Shown here: one piece after another, positions 31,886 through 41,348 of the stretch
Position numbering within the stretch: the first letter of the stretch is position 1
Layout of the letters: each line of letters starts with the position of its first letter
DNA from: DASUGM01 sp036274055
GTDB taxonomy: Bacteria; Acidobacteriota; Vicinamibacteria; Vicinamibacterales; SCN-69-37
Direction: 5' to 3'
Length of the DNA stretch: 53,189 nucleotides
NCBI GenBank assembly: GCA_036274055.1
Contig: DASUGM010000333.1
Span: forward strand, 1-53,189
Notes under the pieces: model-generated
The model's input: only the letters and a program-made list of their open reading frames with translations
Told to the model about the DNA's origin: nothing
Databases searched by the model: none
Program-made: the position numbers and the translations under genes

Positions 31886-34504
31886 ATGGAGCTGCTTCGT
31901 GTGCTTCGCGATCGGCTGCGCGCGCTCGTCAATCGCGACGGGGTCTCGTCGGAGATCCGCGACGAGCTGCAGTTTCACGTCGACATGCGCGCCGCGGACC
32001 TGGAGCGGCGCGGGATGACGCGGGCCGACGCGCAACGCGAAGCGCGGCGGCGCGTCGGCAACGTCGCGGCGCTGCGCGATCGCGGCTACGACATTCGCGG
32101 AGGCGGAGTGATGGAGACAATTCTGCAGGACGTCCGCTACGCGCTTCGCCTGCTGCGGCGGCAACGCGGCTACACGCTGGTCGCGCTGGCGACGCTCGCG
32201 CTCGGCATCGGCGCGACGACCGCGATTTTCAGCGTCGCCGATGCGGCGCTGTTCAGGCCGCTTCCCCATCCGCATCCGGAACAGCTGGTGCGAGTCTCAC
32301 TCACACGGATCGGTGGCCCGCCGAATCGGCGGCTGTCACCCTCGGTCAACGACATGCGGCAGTGGCGGACGCTCAAACAGGTGTTCGCAACGGTCGCCGC
32401 CTGGAAAGACGACTCGGGCATCATCATCGACCGGGAACCCGAGCGCGTCTCGATTCAGCGCATCACCAGCGACTACCTGACGGTCTTCGGCCACGTGCCG
32501 GCGCTCGGCCGCGCGTTCGGCGAGATCGACGAGGCGCCGTCGGCGCCGCAGGTCGCGATGATCGGCTTCAACTACTGGAAGAGTCACTACAACAGCGACC
32601 CCGGCGTCGTCGGACAGAACATCAAGCTGGTCGACGAGAAGCTGACGATTGTCGGCGTCATGCCCGCCGCCGTCGATCCACGGACGAAAATCTTCCGGCC
32701 GATGCAGATTACCGAGGACGCTGCCAACGCCCGCCAGTACCCGGTCTACGCGCGGCTGCGCGACGGCATCACGCACGAGCAGGCGCAGCGCGAACTCGAC
32801 GCGCAGATGGCGCGACTCCAGGACGATCCGAGGTTCAAGGGCTACGGCGCGGCGTTCTCCGGGATCGTCGAGGGCTCACGCAACGCGTATCGACCGACCG
32901 TCAGGATCCTGCTCGGCGCCGTCGCCTGCGTCCTGCTCATCGCCTGCGTCAACGTCGCCAGCCTGCAGCTGACGCGCGGCGCCACGCGGCAGCAGGAAAT
33001 CGCGGTGCGCGCGTCGCTCGGCGCGGGACGGCTGCGCGTCATGCGCCAGTTGCTCGTCGAGAGTCTCGTGCTCGCGTCGCTCGGCGCGTCGCTGGGGTTG
33101 TTCTTTGCCTGGATTGGCCTCGACACGCTGGTCGCGAACATCCCGCTCTTCCTCAGTTCGGACATGCGGCCAGCGATCGACTGGCGGATCCTGTCGTTCA
33201 CCCTGGGACTGGCGCTGCTGACGAGCGGGCTTTTCGGCCTGCTGCCGGCATGGCGCCTGACCCGCAGCGGCGTCCACGACGCGCTGGCACGCACGCCGCG
33301 CGGCCAGCGTGGCGTGCTATCGCGACGTCTCGGCCACTCGCTGGTCGCGTTCGAGGTCGCGTGCGCGGTCGTGCTGCTCGCCGGCGCCGGCCTGATGCTC
33401 AAGAGTTTTTCGCGGCTGCTCAACGCCGACATCGGCTTCGACCCGGCGCCGATCGTGACGATGGAGGTCACGCCGGTGCAACCGGATCCCGACACGTACG
33501 ACCGGTTCTACAGCGCGCTCGTCGATCGGATCCGGCTGTTTCCTGTGATCACTTCCGTCGGCGCGGTGGACGATCTTCCGCTCAGCGGCAGTTTCAGCTT
33601 CACGATGGTGACCATCGAAGGGGCGTCGCCGCCGAACGATCGCGTCGGCCTCGGCCGGCGCACCGTGCTGCCGGGCTATCTCGAGGCCCTGAATCTGCCG
33701 GTGCTCGACGGCCGCACCGTCCAGGCCAAGGATCTCACCGGCGAGCCCGTGGTCGTGGCCAGCGAGTCCGCCGCGCGCGCGATGTTTGGCGACGCGCCAG
33801 CGGTCGGACGCCGCGTGGTGTACAACAAAGTCACCCACGCCATCGTCGGCGTCGTCGGCGATCTCCGGCATGGCGGCGGCGGCGAAGAGTTTCAAAAAGA
33901 AATGTACTTTCCCGCCCGGCCGGCCGCCGCGGTGGATCAGACGATCGCCGGAAGACCCAGCCCACGCGAGATGATCGTCGTCGCGCGGACGTCACGCCCG
34001 GATTCGACACTGTCGGCGCGGCTCAAGCAGGCGGCCGTCGAGATCGGCGTGCCGGTGATCCTCCGGCGCGTCCGCACCGGCGATGACTGGCTGGACGCCA
34101 ACGTGACGACGCCGCGGCAGCGGACGGTGCTGCTGGCGCTGCTCGGAGGGCTGGGCGCCCTGCTTGCGATCGTCGGCATTTTCGGGGTCACGTCATTCGT
34201 GGTCGCCCGGCGCACGCACGAAATCGGCGTGCGCATGGCGTTCGGCGCGCGCCCCGGCGACGTCGTGCGATCGATGATGCGCGACGCGGCCGCGCCGATC
34301 GTCGCCGGCGTCGTGGCCGGCACCGGCGCAGCGTGGTGGGCGACGAAGATCATCTCGGCGTTCCTCTTCGACACCACGCCGCACGACCCGGCCACATTCG
34401 CCCTCGCCGCGGCCGGCCTGATCGCCGCCGGTCTGGTCGCTGCCTGGATCCCGGCGCGGCGTTCCGCCCGCGTCGATCCGCTGGTCGCGCTCAGGGCGGA
34501 TTGA
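31886..34504 (+). CDS. ADOP-type FtsX/MacB-like orphan ABC permease with prefix domain
   Basis: 872 residues. The cytoplasmic prefix (about 1-75) has the common ADOP form DELQFHVDMRAADLERRGMT followed by RADAQREARRRVGN. The first membrane helix is near 90-115 (TLVALATLALGIGATTAIFSVAD). Then come the two MacB-type halves, with the central helix VACVLLIACVNVASLQLTRG. The C-terminus ends IPARRSARVDPLVALRAD. It is co-transcribed with the PadR at 31552 and followed by a second PadR/ADOP pair. No ATPase gene is nearby. The function, whether substrate extrusion or envelope signalling, is unproven for the family. Confidence 0.94.
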   Translation: MELLRVLRDRLRALVNRDGVSSEIRDELQFHVDMRAADLERRGMTRADAQREARRRVGNVAALRDRGYDIRGGGVMETILQDVRYALRLLRRQRGYTLVALATLALGIGATTAIFSVADAALFRPLPHPHPEQLVRVSLTRIGGPPNRRLSPSVNDMRQWRTLKQVFATVAAWKDDSGIIIDREPERVSIQRITSDYLTVFGHVPALGRAFGEIDEAPSAPQVAMIGFNYWKSHYNSDPGVVGQNIKLVDEKLTIVGVMPAAVDPRTKIFRPMQITEDAANARQYPVYARLRDGITHEQAQRELDAQMARLQDDPRFKGYGAAFSGIVEGSRNAYRPTVRILLGAVACVLLIACVNVASLQLTRGATRQQEIAVRASLGAGRLRVMRQLLVESLVLASLGASLGLFFAWIGLDTLVANIPLFLSSDMRPAIDWRILSFTLGLALLTSGLFGLLPAWRLTRSGVHDALARTPRGQRGVLSRRLGHSLVAFEVACAVVLLAGAGLMLKSFSRLLNADIGFDPAPIVTMEVTPVQPDPDTYDRFYSALVDRIRLFPVITSVGAVDDLPLSGSFSFTMVTIEGASPPNDRVGLGRRTVLPGYLEALNLPVLDGRTVQAKDLTGEPVVVASESAARAMFGDAPAVGRRVVYNKVTHAIVGVVGDLRHGGGGEEFQKEMYFPARPAAAVDQTIAGRPSPREMIVVARTSRPDSTLSARLKQAAVEIGVPVILRRVRTGDDWLDANVTTPRQRTVLLALLGGLGALLAIVGIFGVTSFVVARRTHEIGVRMAFGARPGDVVRSMMRDAAAPIVAGVVAGTGAAWWATKIISAFLFDTTPHDPATFALAAAGLIAAGLVAAWIPARRSARVDPLVALRAD

Positions 34505-34548
34505 GTCAAGACCAGGTACGACTAACGAGTTGTGGCGCGACGCCGTCT

Positions 34549-34573
34549 ATATGGTTCACAATGTGAAGCATAT
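34549..34573. promoter_or_regulatory. Putative PadR operator overlapping the start codon
   Basis: A 25-bp palindrome with one mismatched pair: ATATG at 34549-34553, core TTCACA-A-TGTGAA at 34555-34567, CATAT at 34569-34573. Its last two bases belong to the start codon of the PadR gene at 34572. It differs in sequence from the operators at 18380 and 31524, as expected for separately wired repressors. Confidence 0.66.
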
Positions 34574-34910
34574 GGCGACAACCGGACGCGGCCCGCTCGG
34601 CGAATTCGAACAGCTCGTGCTGCTGGCGCTGGTCCGGCTCGGGCCGGAGGCCTACGGCGCGACGATTCGGCGTGAGATCGAGACCCGAACCGGGCGCGAT
34701 CTCGCGATCAGCGCCGTCTACATCACGCTCGATCGACTCGAGAGCAAGGGGTTGATTCGATCGCGGATCGGCGATCCGACGCCGCAGCGCGGCGGGCGGC
34801 GCCGCAAACTGGTCGACATTCTCCCGGCCGGCAGCCGGGCGCTCGAACGCGCGTATCGCGAGTTCCGCGTCATGACCGACGGGCTCGAACGGCGGTTCGG
34901 ACAGCGATGA
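34572..34910 (+). CDS. PadR-family transcriptional repressor
   Basis: 112 residues from the ATG at 34572, which matches the start of other GEFEQLVLL-type PadRs (GRGPLGEFEQLVLLALVRLG); upstream ATGs lie within the operator. The winged helix continues with AYGATIRREIETRTGRDLAISAVYITLDRLESKGLIRSRI and PQRGGRRRKLVDILPAGSRAL. The stop overlaps the permease ATG by three bases (ATGA), so translation is coupled. It is closest in type to the PadR at 18023. The short intergenic stretch 34505-34548 contains no separate promoter that I can recognise. Confidence 0.93.
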   Translation: MATTGRGPLGEFEQLVLLALVRLGPEAYGATIRREIETRTGRDLAISAVYITLDRLESKGLIRSRIGDPTPQRGGRRRKLVDILPAGSRALERAYREFRVMTDGLERRFGQR

Positions 34911-37576
34911 TGCCGTCGCCGGTCTCGCCTCGCCCGCCGCAACTGGCCGCCTGGCTGGCGGCGGCGCGTCTGCGGGGCGACGAACGCGAGTTTCAACTCG
35001 GCGATCTCGAAGAGGAGTTCGCGGATCGCGCCGAACGCGACGGCGCCATCGCGGCGCGCCGCTGGTACTGGCGCCATGCGCTTCGCAACCTGTTCACACG
35101 AGGGGGACGGGGGTGGGTTGCGCAACCGACCCCCGTCCCCGATCGCCTTCCTCCTGGAGATCTCATGCGCTCATTTCAACAGGACGTCAGCTTCGCGTTC
35201 CGCCTGATGCGGCGGGCGCCGGTCGCGACCCTGGCCGCGATCATCACCTTCGCGCTGGGACTTGGCGCCAACATCGCGATCTTCAGCGTCGCCTGGCCGG
35301 TGCTGTTCGCGCCGCTCCCGTTCGCCGACGAAGCGCGTCTGACCGTTGTCCAGTTGATCTTCACCAGGGGCGGCCGCTCGTTTCCGAACAACGTATCGCC
35401 GGGCGACTACTTCGACATCCGCAAGGCAACGTCGTTCGAGCGCATGGCGAGCTACAACCAGTTCGTCTCGCAGGTGAATCTTACCGGCCATGGCGAGGCG
35501 ATGCAGGTGCGGCTCAACTCCGTCAACGACGACTTCTTCACCGTGCTCGGCGTGCGCCCGATTGTCGGGCGGCCACTGCAGTCAGGCGATTCGGAAGCGC
35601 CGTCGCCGGTGGCGGTGCTGAAGGAAGCGACGTGGCGGCGGGTGTTCGGCGCCGATGCCGCGATCGTCGGCCGGACGATCGCGCTCGACGGCGATGGCTA
35701 TCAAGTCGTCGGCGTGCTGCCCGACAGCGCCGGCCTCGGTACCCGCGACGCCGACGTGTGGATCCCGCGCCCGCAGCCGCCCGGGAATATTCGCCGCGCC
35801 TATTTTCTCGGCGTGGTCGGACGGTTGAGGCCCGGCGTCACGGTCGATGCCGCGAATCAGGAACTCGCGGCGATCATGCGCGGCGCCGCGCAGGAGTTTC
35901 CCGACAGCAACCGCGATGTCAGCGCCGCGGCGTTCCCGTTTCGCGAGCAGTTGACCGGGCCGGTCCGGCAGACGTTCCTGCTGCTGGTCGGCGCCGCGGC
36001 CTGCGTGTTGCTGATCGCGGCGCTGAACCTTGCCGGGCTGCAGGTCGCTCGCAGTCTGCAGCGCGGGCGTGAGATGCAAATCCGCTTGTCCCTCGGCGCG
36101 TCGCGGAGCCGGTTGGCGCGGCTGCTCGTCGTCGAGAGCGTCGTGCTGGCGCTGGTCGGCGGTTTCGCCGGCTTGTGGGCGGCAACGGCGATGATCGCCA
36201 GCCTGCGGTCGCTGGCGCCGACGTTGGTGTGGTCGACCTCGTCGGTGCTGTCGAGCGCCACGGTGCTCGCCTTCACCGCGCTCCTGTCGGTCATCTCCGG
36301 CGTCATCGTGGGCGCGCTGCCGGCGTGGCGCGCGGCGAGGCAGCGCGGTTCGCTGGCGGTGCAAACCCGCGACGTCACGCTGAGCCGCAGCGGCACGCGC
36401 GCGCGGGCGTCGGTGGTGTCGCTGCAGGTGGGCGTGACGGTCGTGCTCCTGATCGTCGCGAGTCTCGTCAGCATCAGCCTGCTGCGCGTCCTTCGCGTCA
36501 ATCCGGGGTTCGACTTGAGTCACAGCCTCGTCGCCAACGTCAGCCTGCCGGGCGGCAAGTACTCGTCGGCCGCGGATCGGACCCGCTTCTTCGACGCGTA
36601 TGTCGAGCGGCTCGCGGCGATCCCGGGGGTCGAGGCCGCGTGCGCCACCAACGACATCCCGCTCGACAACCCCGGCGCCAACATGACGTTCGTGGCCGAT
36701 GGCAGCACGGCGCTGGTCGGATCCAATCCGAAGACGGTGACACCGGGCTGCTTCGCGACGATGCAGATTCCGATCCTGCAGGGTCGCGGCTTCGCCGCGC
36801 GCGAACTCGAGCCGGTCGCGATCGTCAGCGCCCGCATGGCCGCGGCGCTTTGGCCACCGTCGGCCGGGCAGACGCCGGTCGCGCACGCGGCAAGCGTCGT
36901 TGGCAGGAAGATCCATCTCGGACTGCCGACCGGCGACGTGCTGACCGTCGTCGGCGTCGTGCCGGACATCCTCAACGTCTCGCTCGAAAGTCGCGCCGAA
37001 CGCCAGGTCTGGCTCCCGCATTCGATCGGCTACTTCCCTCCGGAGCGCGTGATCGTGCGCACGAGCGTGCCCGCCGAGATGGTCGCGCCGGCGATGCGAT
37101 CGGCGTTGCGTGAACTGGATCCGTCACTGGCACTCGCACGCGTGCGCACGATGGACGAGGTCGTGGCGACGGCGACGGCGTCACGCCGGTTCGTGCTGGT
37201 CCTGTTCGCGGCGTTCGCGCTGGTCGCGCTGGTGCTGTCGGCAGTCGGGATTTACGGCGTGCTGGCGCACGTCGTCGGCCAACGCTCGCGGGAGATCGGC
37301 ATCCGCCTGGCGCTCGGCGCGCGCCGCGGCGCCGTCACCCGGCTGATCGTCGGGCACATGGCGATCGCGATTGGCGCCGGCGCGGTTGCGGGGGTGCTGG
37401 TCGCCCGACTGCTGTCGACGTGGTTCGCGTCGCTGCTGTTCAGGATGTCGGCAACCGACGCGACCGTCTACGCCGGCGTCGTCGGATTCGTCGGGCTGAT
37501 CGCGGTCGTCGCCGCCTGGGCGCCGACGCGGCGCGCGGCGCGGGTCAATCCGGTCTCAGCTCTCAGATCGGATTAG
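34907..37576 (+). CDS. ADOP-type FtsX/MacB-like orphan ABC permease with type-2 prefix
   Basis: 889 residues. The prefix differs from that of the permease at 31886: it has QLGDLEEEFADRAERDG and ARRWYWRHALRNLF (about 25-65), the second ADOP prefix type, which normally pairs with GEFEQLVLL PadRs as it does here. The first MacB helix is at about 100-125 (ATLAAIITFALGLGANIAIFSVA). The duplicated permease ends APTRRAARVNPVSALRSD. The stretch between prefix and first helix (GGRGWVAQPTPVPDRLPPG) is coded by a GGGGGACGGGGG/CCCCCGTCCCC inverted repeat, suggesting an inserted linker. It converges on the cyclophilin gene. Confidence 0.93.
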   Translation: MMPSPVSPRPPQLAAWLAAARLRGDEREFQLGDLEEEFADRAERDGAIAARRWYWRHALRNLFTRGGRGWVAQPTPVPDRLPPGDLMRSFQQDVSFAFRLMRRAPVATLAAIITFALGLGANIAIFSVAWPVLFAPLPFADEARLTVVQLIFTRGGRSFPNNVSPGDYFDIRKATSFERMASYNQFVSQVNLTGHGEAMQVRLNSVNDDFFTVLGVRPIVGRPLQSGDSEAPSPVAVLKEATWRRVFGADAAIVGRTIALDGDGYQVVGVLPDSAGLGTRDADVWIPRPQPPGNIRRAYFLGVVGRLRPGVTVDAANQELAAIMRGAAQEFPDSNRDVSAAAFPFREQLTGPVRQTFLLLVGAAACVLLIAALNLAGLQVARSLQRGREMQIRLSLGASRSRLARLLVVESVVLALVGGFAGLWAATAMIASLRSLAPTLVWSTSSVLSSATVLAFTALLSVISGVIVGALPAWRAARQRGSLAVQTRDVTLSRSGTRARASVVSLQVGVTVVLLIVASLVSISLLRVLRVNPGFDLSHSLVANVSLPGGKYSSAADRTRFFDAYVERLAAIPGVEAACATNDIPLDNPGANMTFVADGSTALVGSNPKTVTPGCFATMQIPILQGRGFAARELEPVAIVSARMAAALWPPSAGQTPVAHAASVVGRKIHLGLPTGDVLTVVGVVPDILNVSLESRAERQVWLPHSIGYFPPERVIVRTSVPAEMVAPAMRSALRELDPSLALARVRTMDEVVATATASRRFVLVLFAAFALVALVLSAVGIYGVLAHVVGQRSREIGIRLALGARRGAVTRLIVGHMAIAIGAGAVAGVLVARLLSTWFASLLFRMSATDATVYAGVVGFVGLIAVVAAWAPTRRAARVNPVSALRSD

Positions 37577-37649
37577 CGCGACCTGTTAGTGAGTGAATGG
37601 TCGCGCATTTCGGCACTCACCCATTCACTCACTGCCCCATTGACGGGGC
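37576..37649. terminator. Compound hairpin between convergent genes
   Basis: Several stems overlap: GCGCGACC (37576-37583) with GGTCGCGC (37599-37606), AGTGAGTGAATGG (37588-37600) with its exact complement at 37621-37633, and GCCCC-N6-GGGGC at 37634-37649. Alternative folds are possible. The GTGAGTGA/TCACTCA word is iterated as in the other gap elements. It probably terminates both the ADOP and cyclophilin transcripts. Confidence 0.6.
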
Positions 37650-37661
37650 GCCACTCACGAT

Positions 37662-38171
37662 CTATTTACGCTCAATGGTGATCTTGTTCATCACGACCGG
37701 CGTCATCGGGCGATCGCTGCGATCGGTCTTGACCGCGCCGATCTTCTCGATCACGTCGAGGCCCTCGACCACCCGGCCGAAGATCGAGTGTTTGCGATCG
37801 AGATGCGGCGTCGGCGCGAGGGTGATGAAGAACTGGCTGCCGTTGGGATTCGGGCCGGCGTTGGCCATCGAGAGCAGGCCGGCGCGGTCGTGCTTCAAGT
37901 CGGGATGGAACTCGTCCTCGAATTGATACCCGGGGCCGCCGTAGCCCTGGCCCAGCGGGTCGCCGCCCTGGATCATGAAGCCGCTGATGATGCGGTGAAA
38001 GATGATGCCGTCGTAGAAGGGCCTGGTGCTCTTCTCGCGGGTCTTGGGGTGAATCCACTCGCGGGTGCCTTCCGCGAGGCCGACAAAGTTGGCGACGGTC
38101 TTGGGCGCCTTCGAGTCGAACAGTTCTACGGTGAACTTACCTTCTGACGTGTCGAAATGTGCGAGCAGCAT
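37662..38171 (-). CDS. Cyclophilin-type peptidyl-prolyl cis-trans isomerase
   Basis: 169 residues, a single cyclophilin domain of normal bacterial size with no signal peptide, so cytosolic. The active-site signatures are present: FHRIISGFMIQGGD with the catalytic Arg and Gln, and GLLSMANAGPNPNGSQFFIT. HLDRKHSIFGRVVEGLDVIEKI is the usual C-terminal strand. It speeds proline isomerisation in folding proteins. It starts 12 bp before the end of the next upstream gene's coding region on the same strand and may be co-transcribed with the TPR lipoprotein gene. Confidence 0.96.
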   Translation of the reverse strand: MLLAHFDTSEGKFTVELFDSKAPKTVANFVGLAEGTREWIHPKTREKSTRPFYDGIIFHRIISGFMIQGGDPLGQGYGGPGYQFEDEFHPDLKHDRAGLLSMANAGPNPNGSQFFITLAPTPHLDRKHSIFGRVVEGLDVIEKIGAVKTDRSDRPMTPVVMNKITIERK

Positions 38172-38183
38172 TGAGGTTCAAGT

Positions 38184-39896
38184 CTATTCGATCTTGTTCT
38201 TCAACCACTCGCGAATGACGGCCACTTTGTCGGCGATTGACGGCGCCTTGGCGGCGATCTCGATCAGCGTTCGGACCTTGGCGACCTCGTCAACGGCGGC
38301 GTAATGATTCGCGGAATTGAACGCCGCCAGGTACGACTGCTCCTCGTCCTCCTTGATGGCGATCTCGAAATTCGCGATTTGCTGCGCCTTCCACTCGGGA
38401 TCGAGATCGATCCGGCCGCGCATCGCCGCCAAGCCGGCCTTCGAATCGAGCACGCCGAGCTGGAAACATTGCATCGCCCATTCGAACGCCTGCCCGGAGT
38501 TCTTCCATTCCTTCTTCTTGTAGTAGACCGACCCGAGATAATTGGCGGCGATGCAGTTGCGCTCGCCCTCGGCGAGGCCGCGCGCCGCCAGCAGGTCCTT
38601 TTCGGACGGCAGCAGATCGTCCTGATCGTGTTCGATCACGCCGGCGAGCGTCAGGATGTTCGCCGTCACCGCCAGCGACTTGGCCTGGTTGATGTCGGCG
38701 CGGGCCTCTGGCAGCTGCTTCAACTGGTGATGGTTCCAGGCGCGCCAGTAGTACGCGTCGACGTAGTTGTAGAGCATGGGCCGCAGCGTGATCATGTGCG
38801 TCGCCATGGCGATGGCTTCGTCGTTCCGCTTCGTCACCGACAGGCACATCGTCCGGCCGAGCATGCCGTCTTCGTGCAGCGGCTTCAAGGCGATCGTCTG
38901 GTCGTAGAACGATAGCGCAACGGTGCAGCCGCTCGCCAGCTGGTTGAGATAGCCGCTCAGGTACGTCGCCGACGACGACGTCGGAAAGCGCTTGTAGAAC
39001 TCGGCGATCTGCTGGCGCGCTTTCGTGCCGCCAGTGTCCTTCACCGTCGGCACCGCGATCTTGGCGAGGAAGTAGGACGTCTCGACGAAGCGCGGCACCT
39101 CGGCGCGCACTTGCTCGAGCGCCGCGGTGTTGTTGCGGCCGCAGGTCGCGCGGCGATAAGTGACGAGCGGCGCGGCCGATGATGGACCCGCGGCCGGCGC
39201 CGCTGCCGCTGCCGACGCCGCTGCCGCCCCCGGGGGCGTCGAAGGCGGCGTCAGCACCGGTCGCTGCCCCTGCGGCAACTCGCCGGCGCGCACCGGCCGC
39301 TGGCCGCCGGGCCTCGCCGTCGGATCGAAAACGCAATCGAGCGTCGCGACGAGATACTGCCGCGCCGGCGGCCGCAGCCGCAGCGAGGTCGGGGCCGGGG
39401 CGTTCTTCGCCGGCTTCGCGGCCGCCGGCGGCGCGGCAGGCTCGGCGTTGAGCCACGCGGCTTCCGCCGTCGCCTGCACGTTGATCGGCGCGATCTGCCT
39501 GCGGAACTGGGTCACCTGGGCGCGCGGCCAGCCGTACTGATCCCCAGGCACGGTGTCGACGATTGCCAGGTAACGCGCGGCCTCGAATGCCGGCGGCAAC
39601 TCCGCGCCGAGGGCCGCGGCGCGGACGCGCGAGGCGGTCGCTTCGGTGTCGAGCGACAGCTCACGTTCGCGCGCGTAAATCAGGAGCTCGGCCTCGAACA
39701 GGTGCGGCAGGACGATCGGCCGCGCCTTGCCGACGCCGACACGCTGGTAGATGTCGCGCGCCTCGAGCAGGCAGTCGTAGCAGCCTTCGAGAATCCGCGC
39801 GTCGGCCTGCGCGAGGGCCGCGACATCGAGCTTGTTGATCGGCGCCGAGGCGCAGGCCATCGAAACCAGGCTCAGCGCGAGGGCGGCCTTTCTCAT
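38184..39896 (-). CDS. TPR-repeat lipoprotein of unknown function
   Basis: 570 residues from the ATG at 39896 (MRKAALALSLVSMACAS), a lipoprotein signal with the lipobox cysteine at about residue 15. A GTG at 39911 is an alternative. The N-terminal 150 residues are helical; a Pro/Ala-rich linker follows at about 165-255 (including GAAAASAAAAAPAAGP). The C-terminal 300 residues are TPR-like: SATYLSGYLNQLASGCTVALSFYDQTIALKP, AYYWRAWNHHQLKQLPEARADINQA, NYLGSVYYKKKEWKNSGQAFEWAMQCF. It probably acts at the inner face of the outer membrane as an assembly or tethering factor. It precedes the cyclophilin gene. No closer family was recognised. Confidence 0.82.
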   Translation of the reverse strand: MRKAALALSLVSMACASAPINKLDVAALAQADARILEGCYDCLLEARDIYQRVGVGKARPIVLPHLFEAELLIYARERELSLDTEATASRVRAAALGAELPPAFEAARYLAIVDTVPGDQYGWPRAQVTQFRRQIAPINVQATAEAAWLNAEPAAPPAAAKPAKNAPAPTSLRLRPPARQYLVATLDCVFDPTARPGGQRPVRAGELPQGQRPVLTPPSTPPGAAAASAAAAAPAAGPSSAAPLVTYRRATCGRNNTAALEQVRAEVPRFVETSYFLAKIAVPTVKDTGGTKARQQIAEFYKRFPTSSSATYLSGYLNQLASGCTVALSFYDQTIALKPLHEDGMLGRTMCLSVTKRNDEAIAMATHMITLRPMLYNYVDAYYWRAWNHHQLKQLPEARADINQAKSLAVTANILTLAGVIEHDQDDLLPSEKDLLAARGLAEGERNCIAANYLGSVYYKKKEWKNSGQAFEWAMQCFQLGVLDSKAGLAAMRGRIDLDPEWKAQQIANFEIAIKEDEEQSYLAAFNSANHYAAVDEVAKVRTLIEIAAKAPSIADKVAVIREWLKNKIE

Positions 39897-39944
39897 GCGG
39901 CCCTTAGACACCGGGTCGGGCGGGCCGGTTCCGGGGGCCGCCGG

Positions 39945-40125
39945 CCATGGGCGATCGCCGATCGGGTGATCGGGCCATGGCAGTGCATCGAGCGATCGCG
40001 CGATCGCGCGAAGGCCTTACTGCACGCTCCGAGCGCAGAACTCAGCTCTCAGGTCGGACTTTGCCCGATCGCCCGATCGCCCATGCTTTGCCATGGCCCG
40101 ATCACCCGATCGCCTATCGCACATG
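39945..40125. repeat. Iterated CGATCGCC/CCATGG hairpin element
   Basis: GATCG-based words are repeated at 39945-40008 and, complemented, at 40063-40125. A 24-bp core is perfectly inverted (CGATCGGGTGATCGGGCCAT plus GGCA at 39959-39982; complement at 40089-40112). The arms overall pair imperfectly. The right arm contains the stop codon of the cystathionine gamma-synthase gene (40114-40116), so this is its 3' end. The 40020-40062 loop shows nothing recognisable. Confidence 0.72.
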
Positions 40126-41310
40126 GGCGAAGGTCGCCGTTACGGCTTCGCCCTGCGTCGCCGCGCCCAGCGCCTCCAAGCCTTCAACGATGTCGGCAAC
40201 GAGGTCCTTCGTGCCTTCGACGCCCGGCGATAGCCGGATCAGCGTGTCCGAAAGGCCGAGCTTGGCGCGTTCCTCGGCTGGAATCGAGGCGTGGGTCATC
40301 CTGGACGGCAGGCAGACCAGCGCACGCACCCCGCCGAGGCTTTCGCCAAGCGCGAAGAAGCGGCGCGACGAGACGAACTCGATCGCTTCCTCGAGCGAGC
40401 CGTCGAGCTCGAACGACACCATGCCGCCGAAGCCGGTCATCTGCTTGCGCGCGATCGCGTGGCCTGGATGCGTCGACAAACCTGGATAGTAGACGCGGCG
40501 CACCCGCGAATGAACGCTCAATGCCTCGGCAATCGCCGCCGCGTTTTTCTCGTGCCGATCCATGCGCAACTCGAGCGTCTTGAGACCGCGCAGGGTCAGC
40601 CAGCAGTCGAACGGACCCGGCACACCGCCGAGCGCGTTCTGCAGAAACCCAACCGGCTCGAAGATCGCCGCGTCGCGGGCGAGGACCGCGCCCTGAATGA
40701 GATCCGAGTGACCGGCGAGATATTTGGTCACGCTGTGCACGACGAGATCGGCGCCGAGGTCGAACGGTTGCTGGAAGTACGGCGACGCGAACGTGTTGTC
40801 GACGACGACCAGCGCGCCCTTGGCGTGGGCGAGGCGCGCCACCTCGGCGATGTCGTAGACGAGCAGCCGCGGATTGGTCGGTGATTCCAGCCAGACCAGC
40901 GTCGTGTCGGGCGTAATCGCGCGGTCGAGCGCGGCGAGGTCCGAGAAATCCGCGGTCGCGACCTGACAGCCGTTCGGCTGAAACACCTTGTGCAGCATCC
41001 GATACGTGCCGCCGTAGACGTCGCCCGGCACCACGATCTTCGCGCCGGGCTTGAGATGCGCGGTGAGGATCGCGTTCTCCGCCGCGAGACCCGATCCAAA
41101 GACCGCTGCGTGCGCCGCGCCTTCGAGATCGGCGAGCACCGCCTCGAGCCGTTTGCGCGTCGGGTTCGACGTTCGGGTGTAGTCGAAGCCACGATGTTCT
41201 CCAGGAGCGAACTGCTGATACGTCGTCGTCTGATGGAGTGGGGCGATGACGGAGCCGGTGGCCGGATCGGCGGGTTGATGAGCGTGGATGGTACGGGTCG
41301 AGAATTCCAT
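40114..41310 (-). CDS. metB: Cystathionine gamma-synthase / trans-sulfuration PLP enzyme
   Basis: 398 residues. This is a fold-type I PLP enzyme of the Cys/Met metabolism family: YTRTSNPTRKRLEAVLADLEG near the start, VWLESPTNPRLLVYDI, and the lysine that binds PLP at K196 in HSVTKYLAGHSD. The family includes cystathionine gamma-synthase, gamma-lyase and O-acylhomoserine sulfhydrylases, which are hard to separate by eye. The first is favoured because the gene is the third in a SAM-riboswitch-led operon after homoserine dehydrogenase and aspartate kinase. It would join an activated homoserine with cysteine for methionine synthesis. AAGGA lies about 12 bases before the ATG. Confidence 0.92.
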   Translation of the reverse strand: MEFSTRTIHAHQPADPATGSVIAPLHQTTTYQQFAPGEHRGFDYTRTSNPTRKRLEAVLADLEGAAHAAVFGSGLAAENAILTAHLKPGAKIVVPGDVYGGTYRMLHKVFQPNGCQVATADFSDLAALDRAITPDTTLVWLESPTNPRLLVYDIAEVARLAHAKGALVVVDNTFASPYFQQPFDLGADLVVHSVTKYLAGHSDLIQGAVLARDAAIFEPVGFLQNALGGVPGPFDCWLTLRGLKTLELRMDRHEKNAAAIAEALSVHSRVRRVYYPGLSTHPGHAIARKQMTGFGGMVSFELDGSLEEAIEFVSSRRFFALGESLGGVRALVCLPSRMTHASIPAEERAKLGLSDTLIRLSPGVEGTKDLVADIVEGLEALGAATQGEAVTATFAHVR

Positions 41311-41348
41311 GGCAGTCTGATCCTTGTCTGTGCGGTTTGTTCGGAGTG

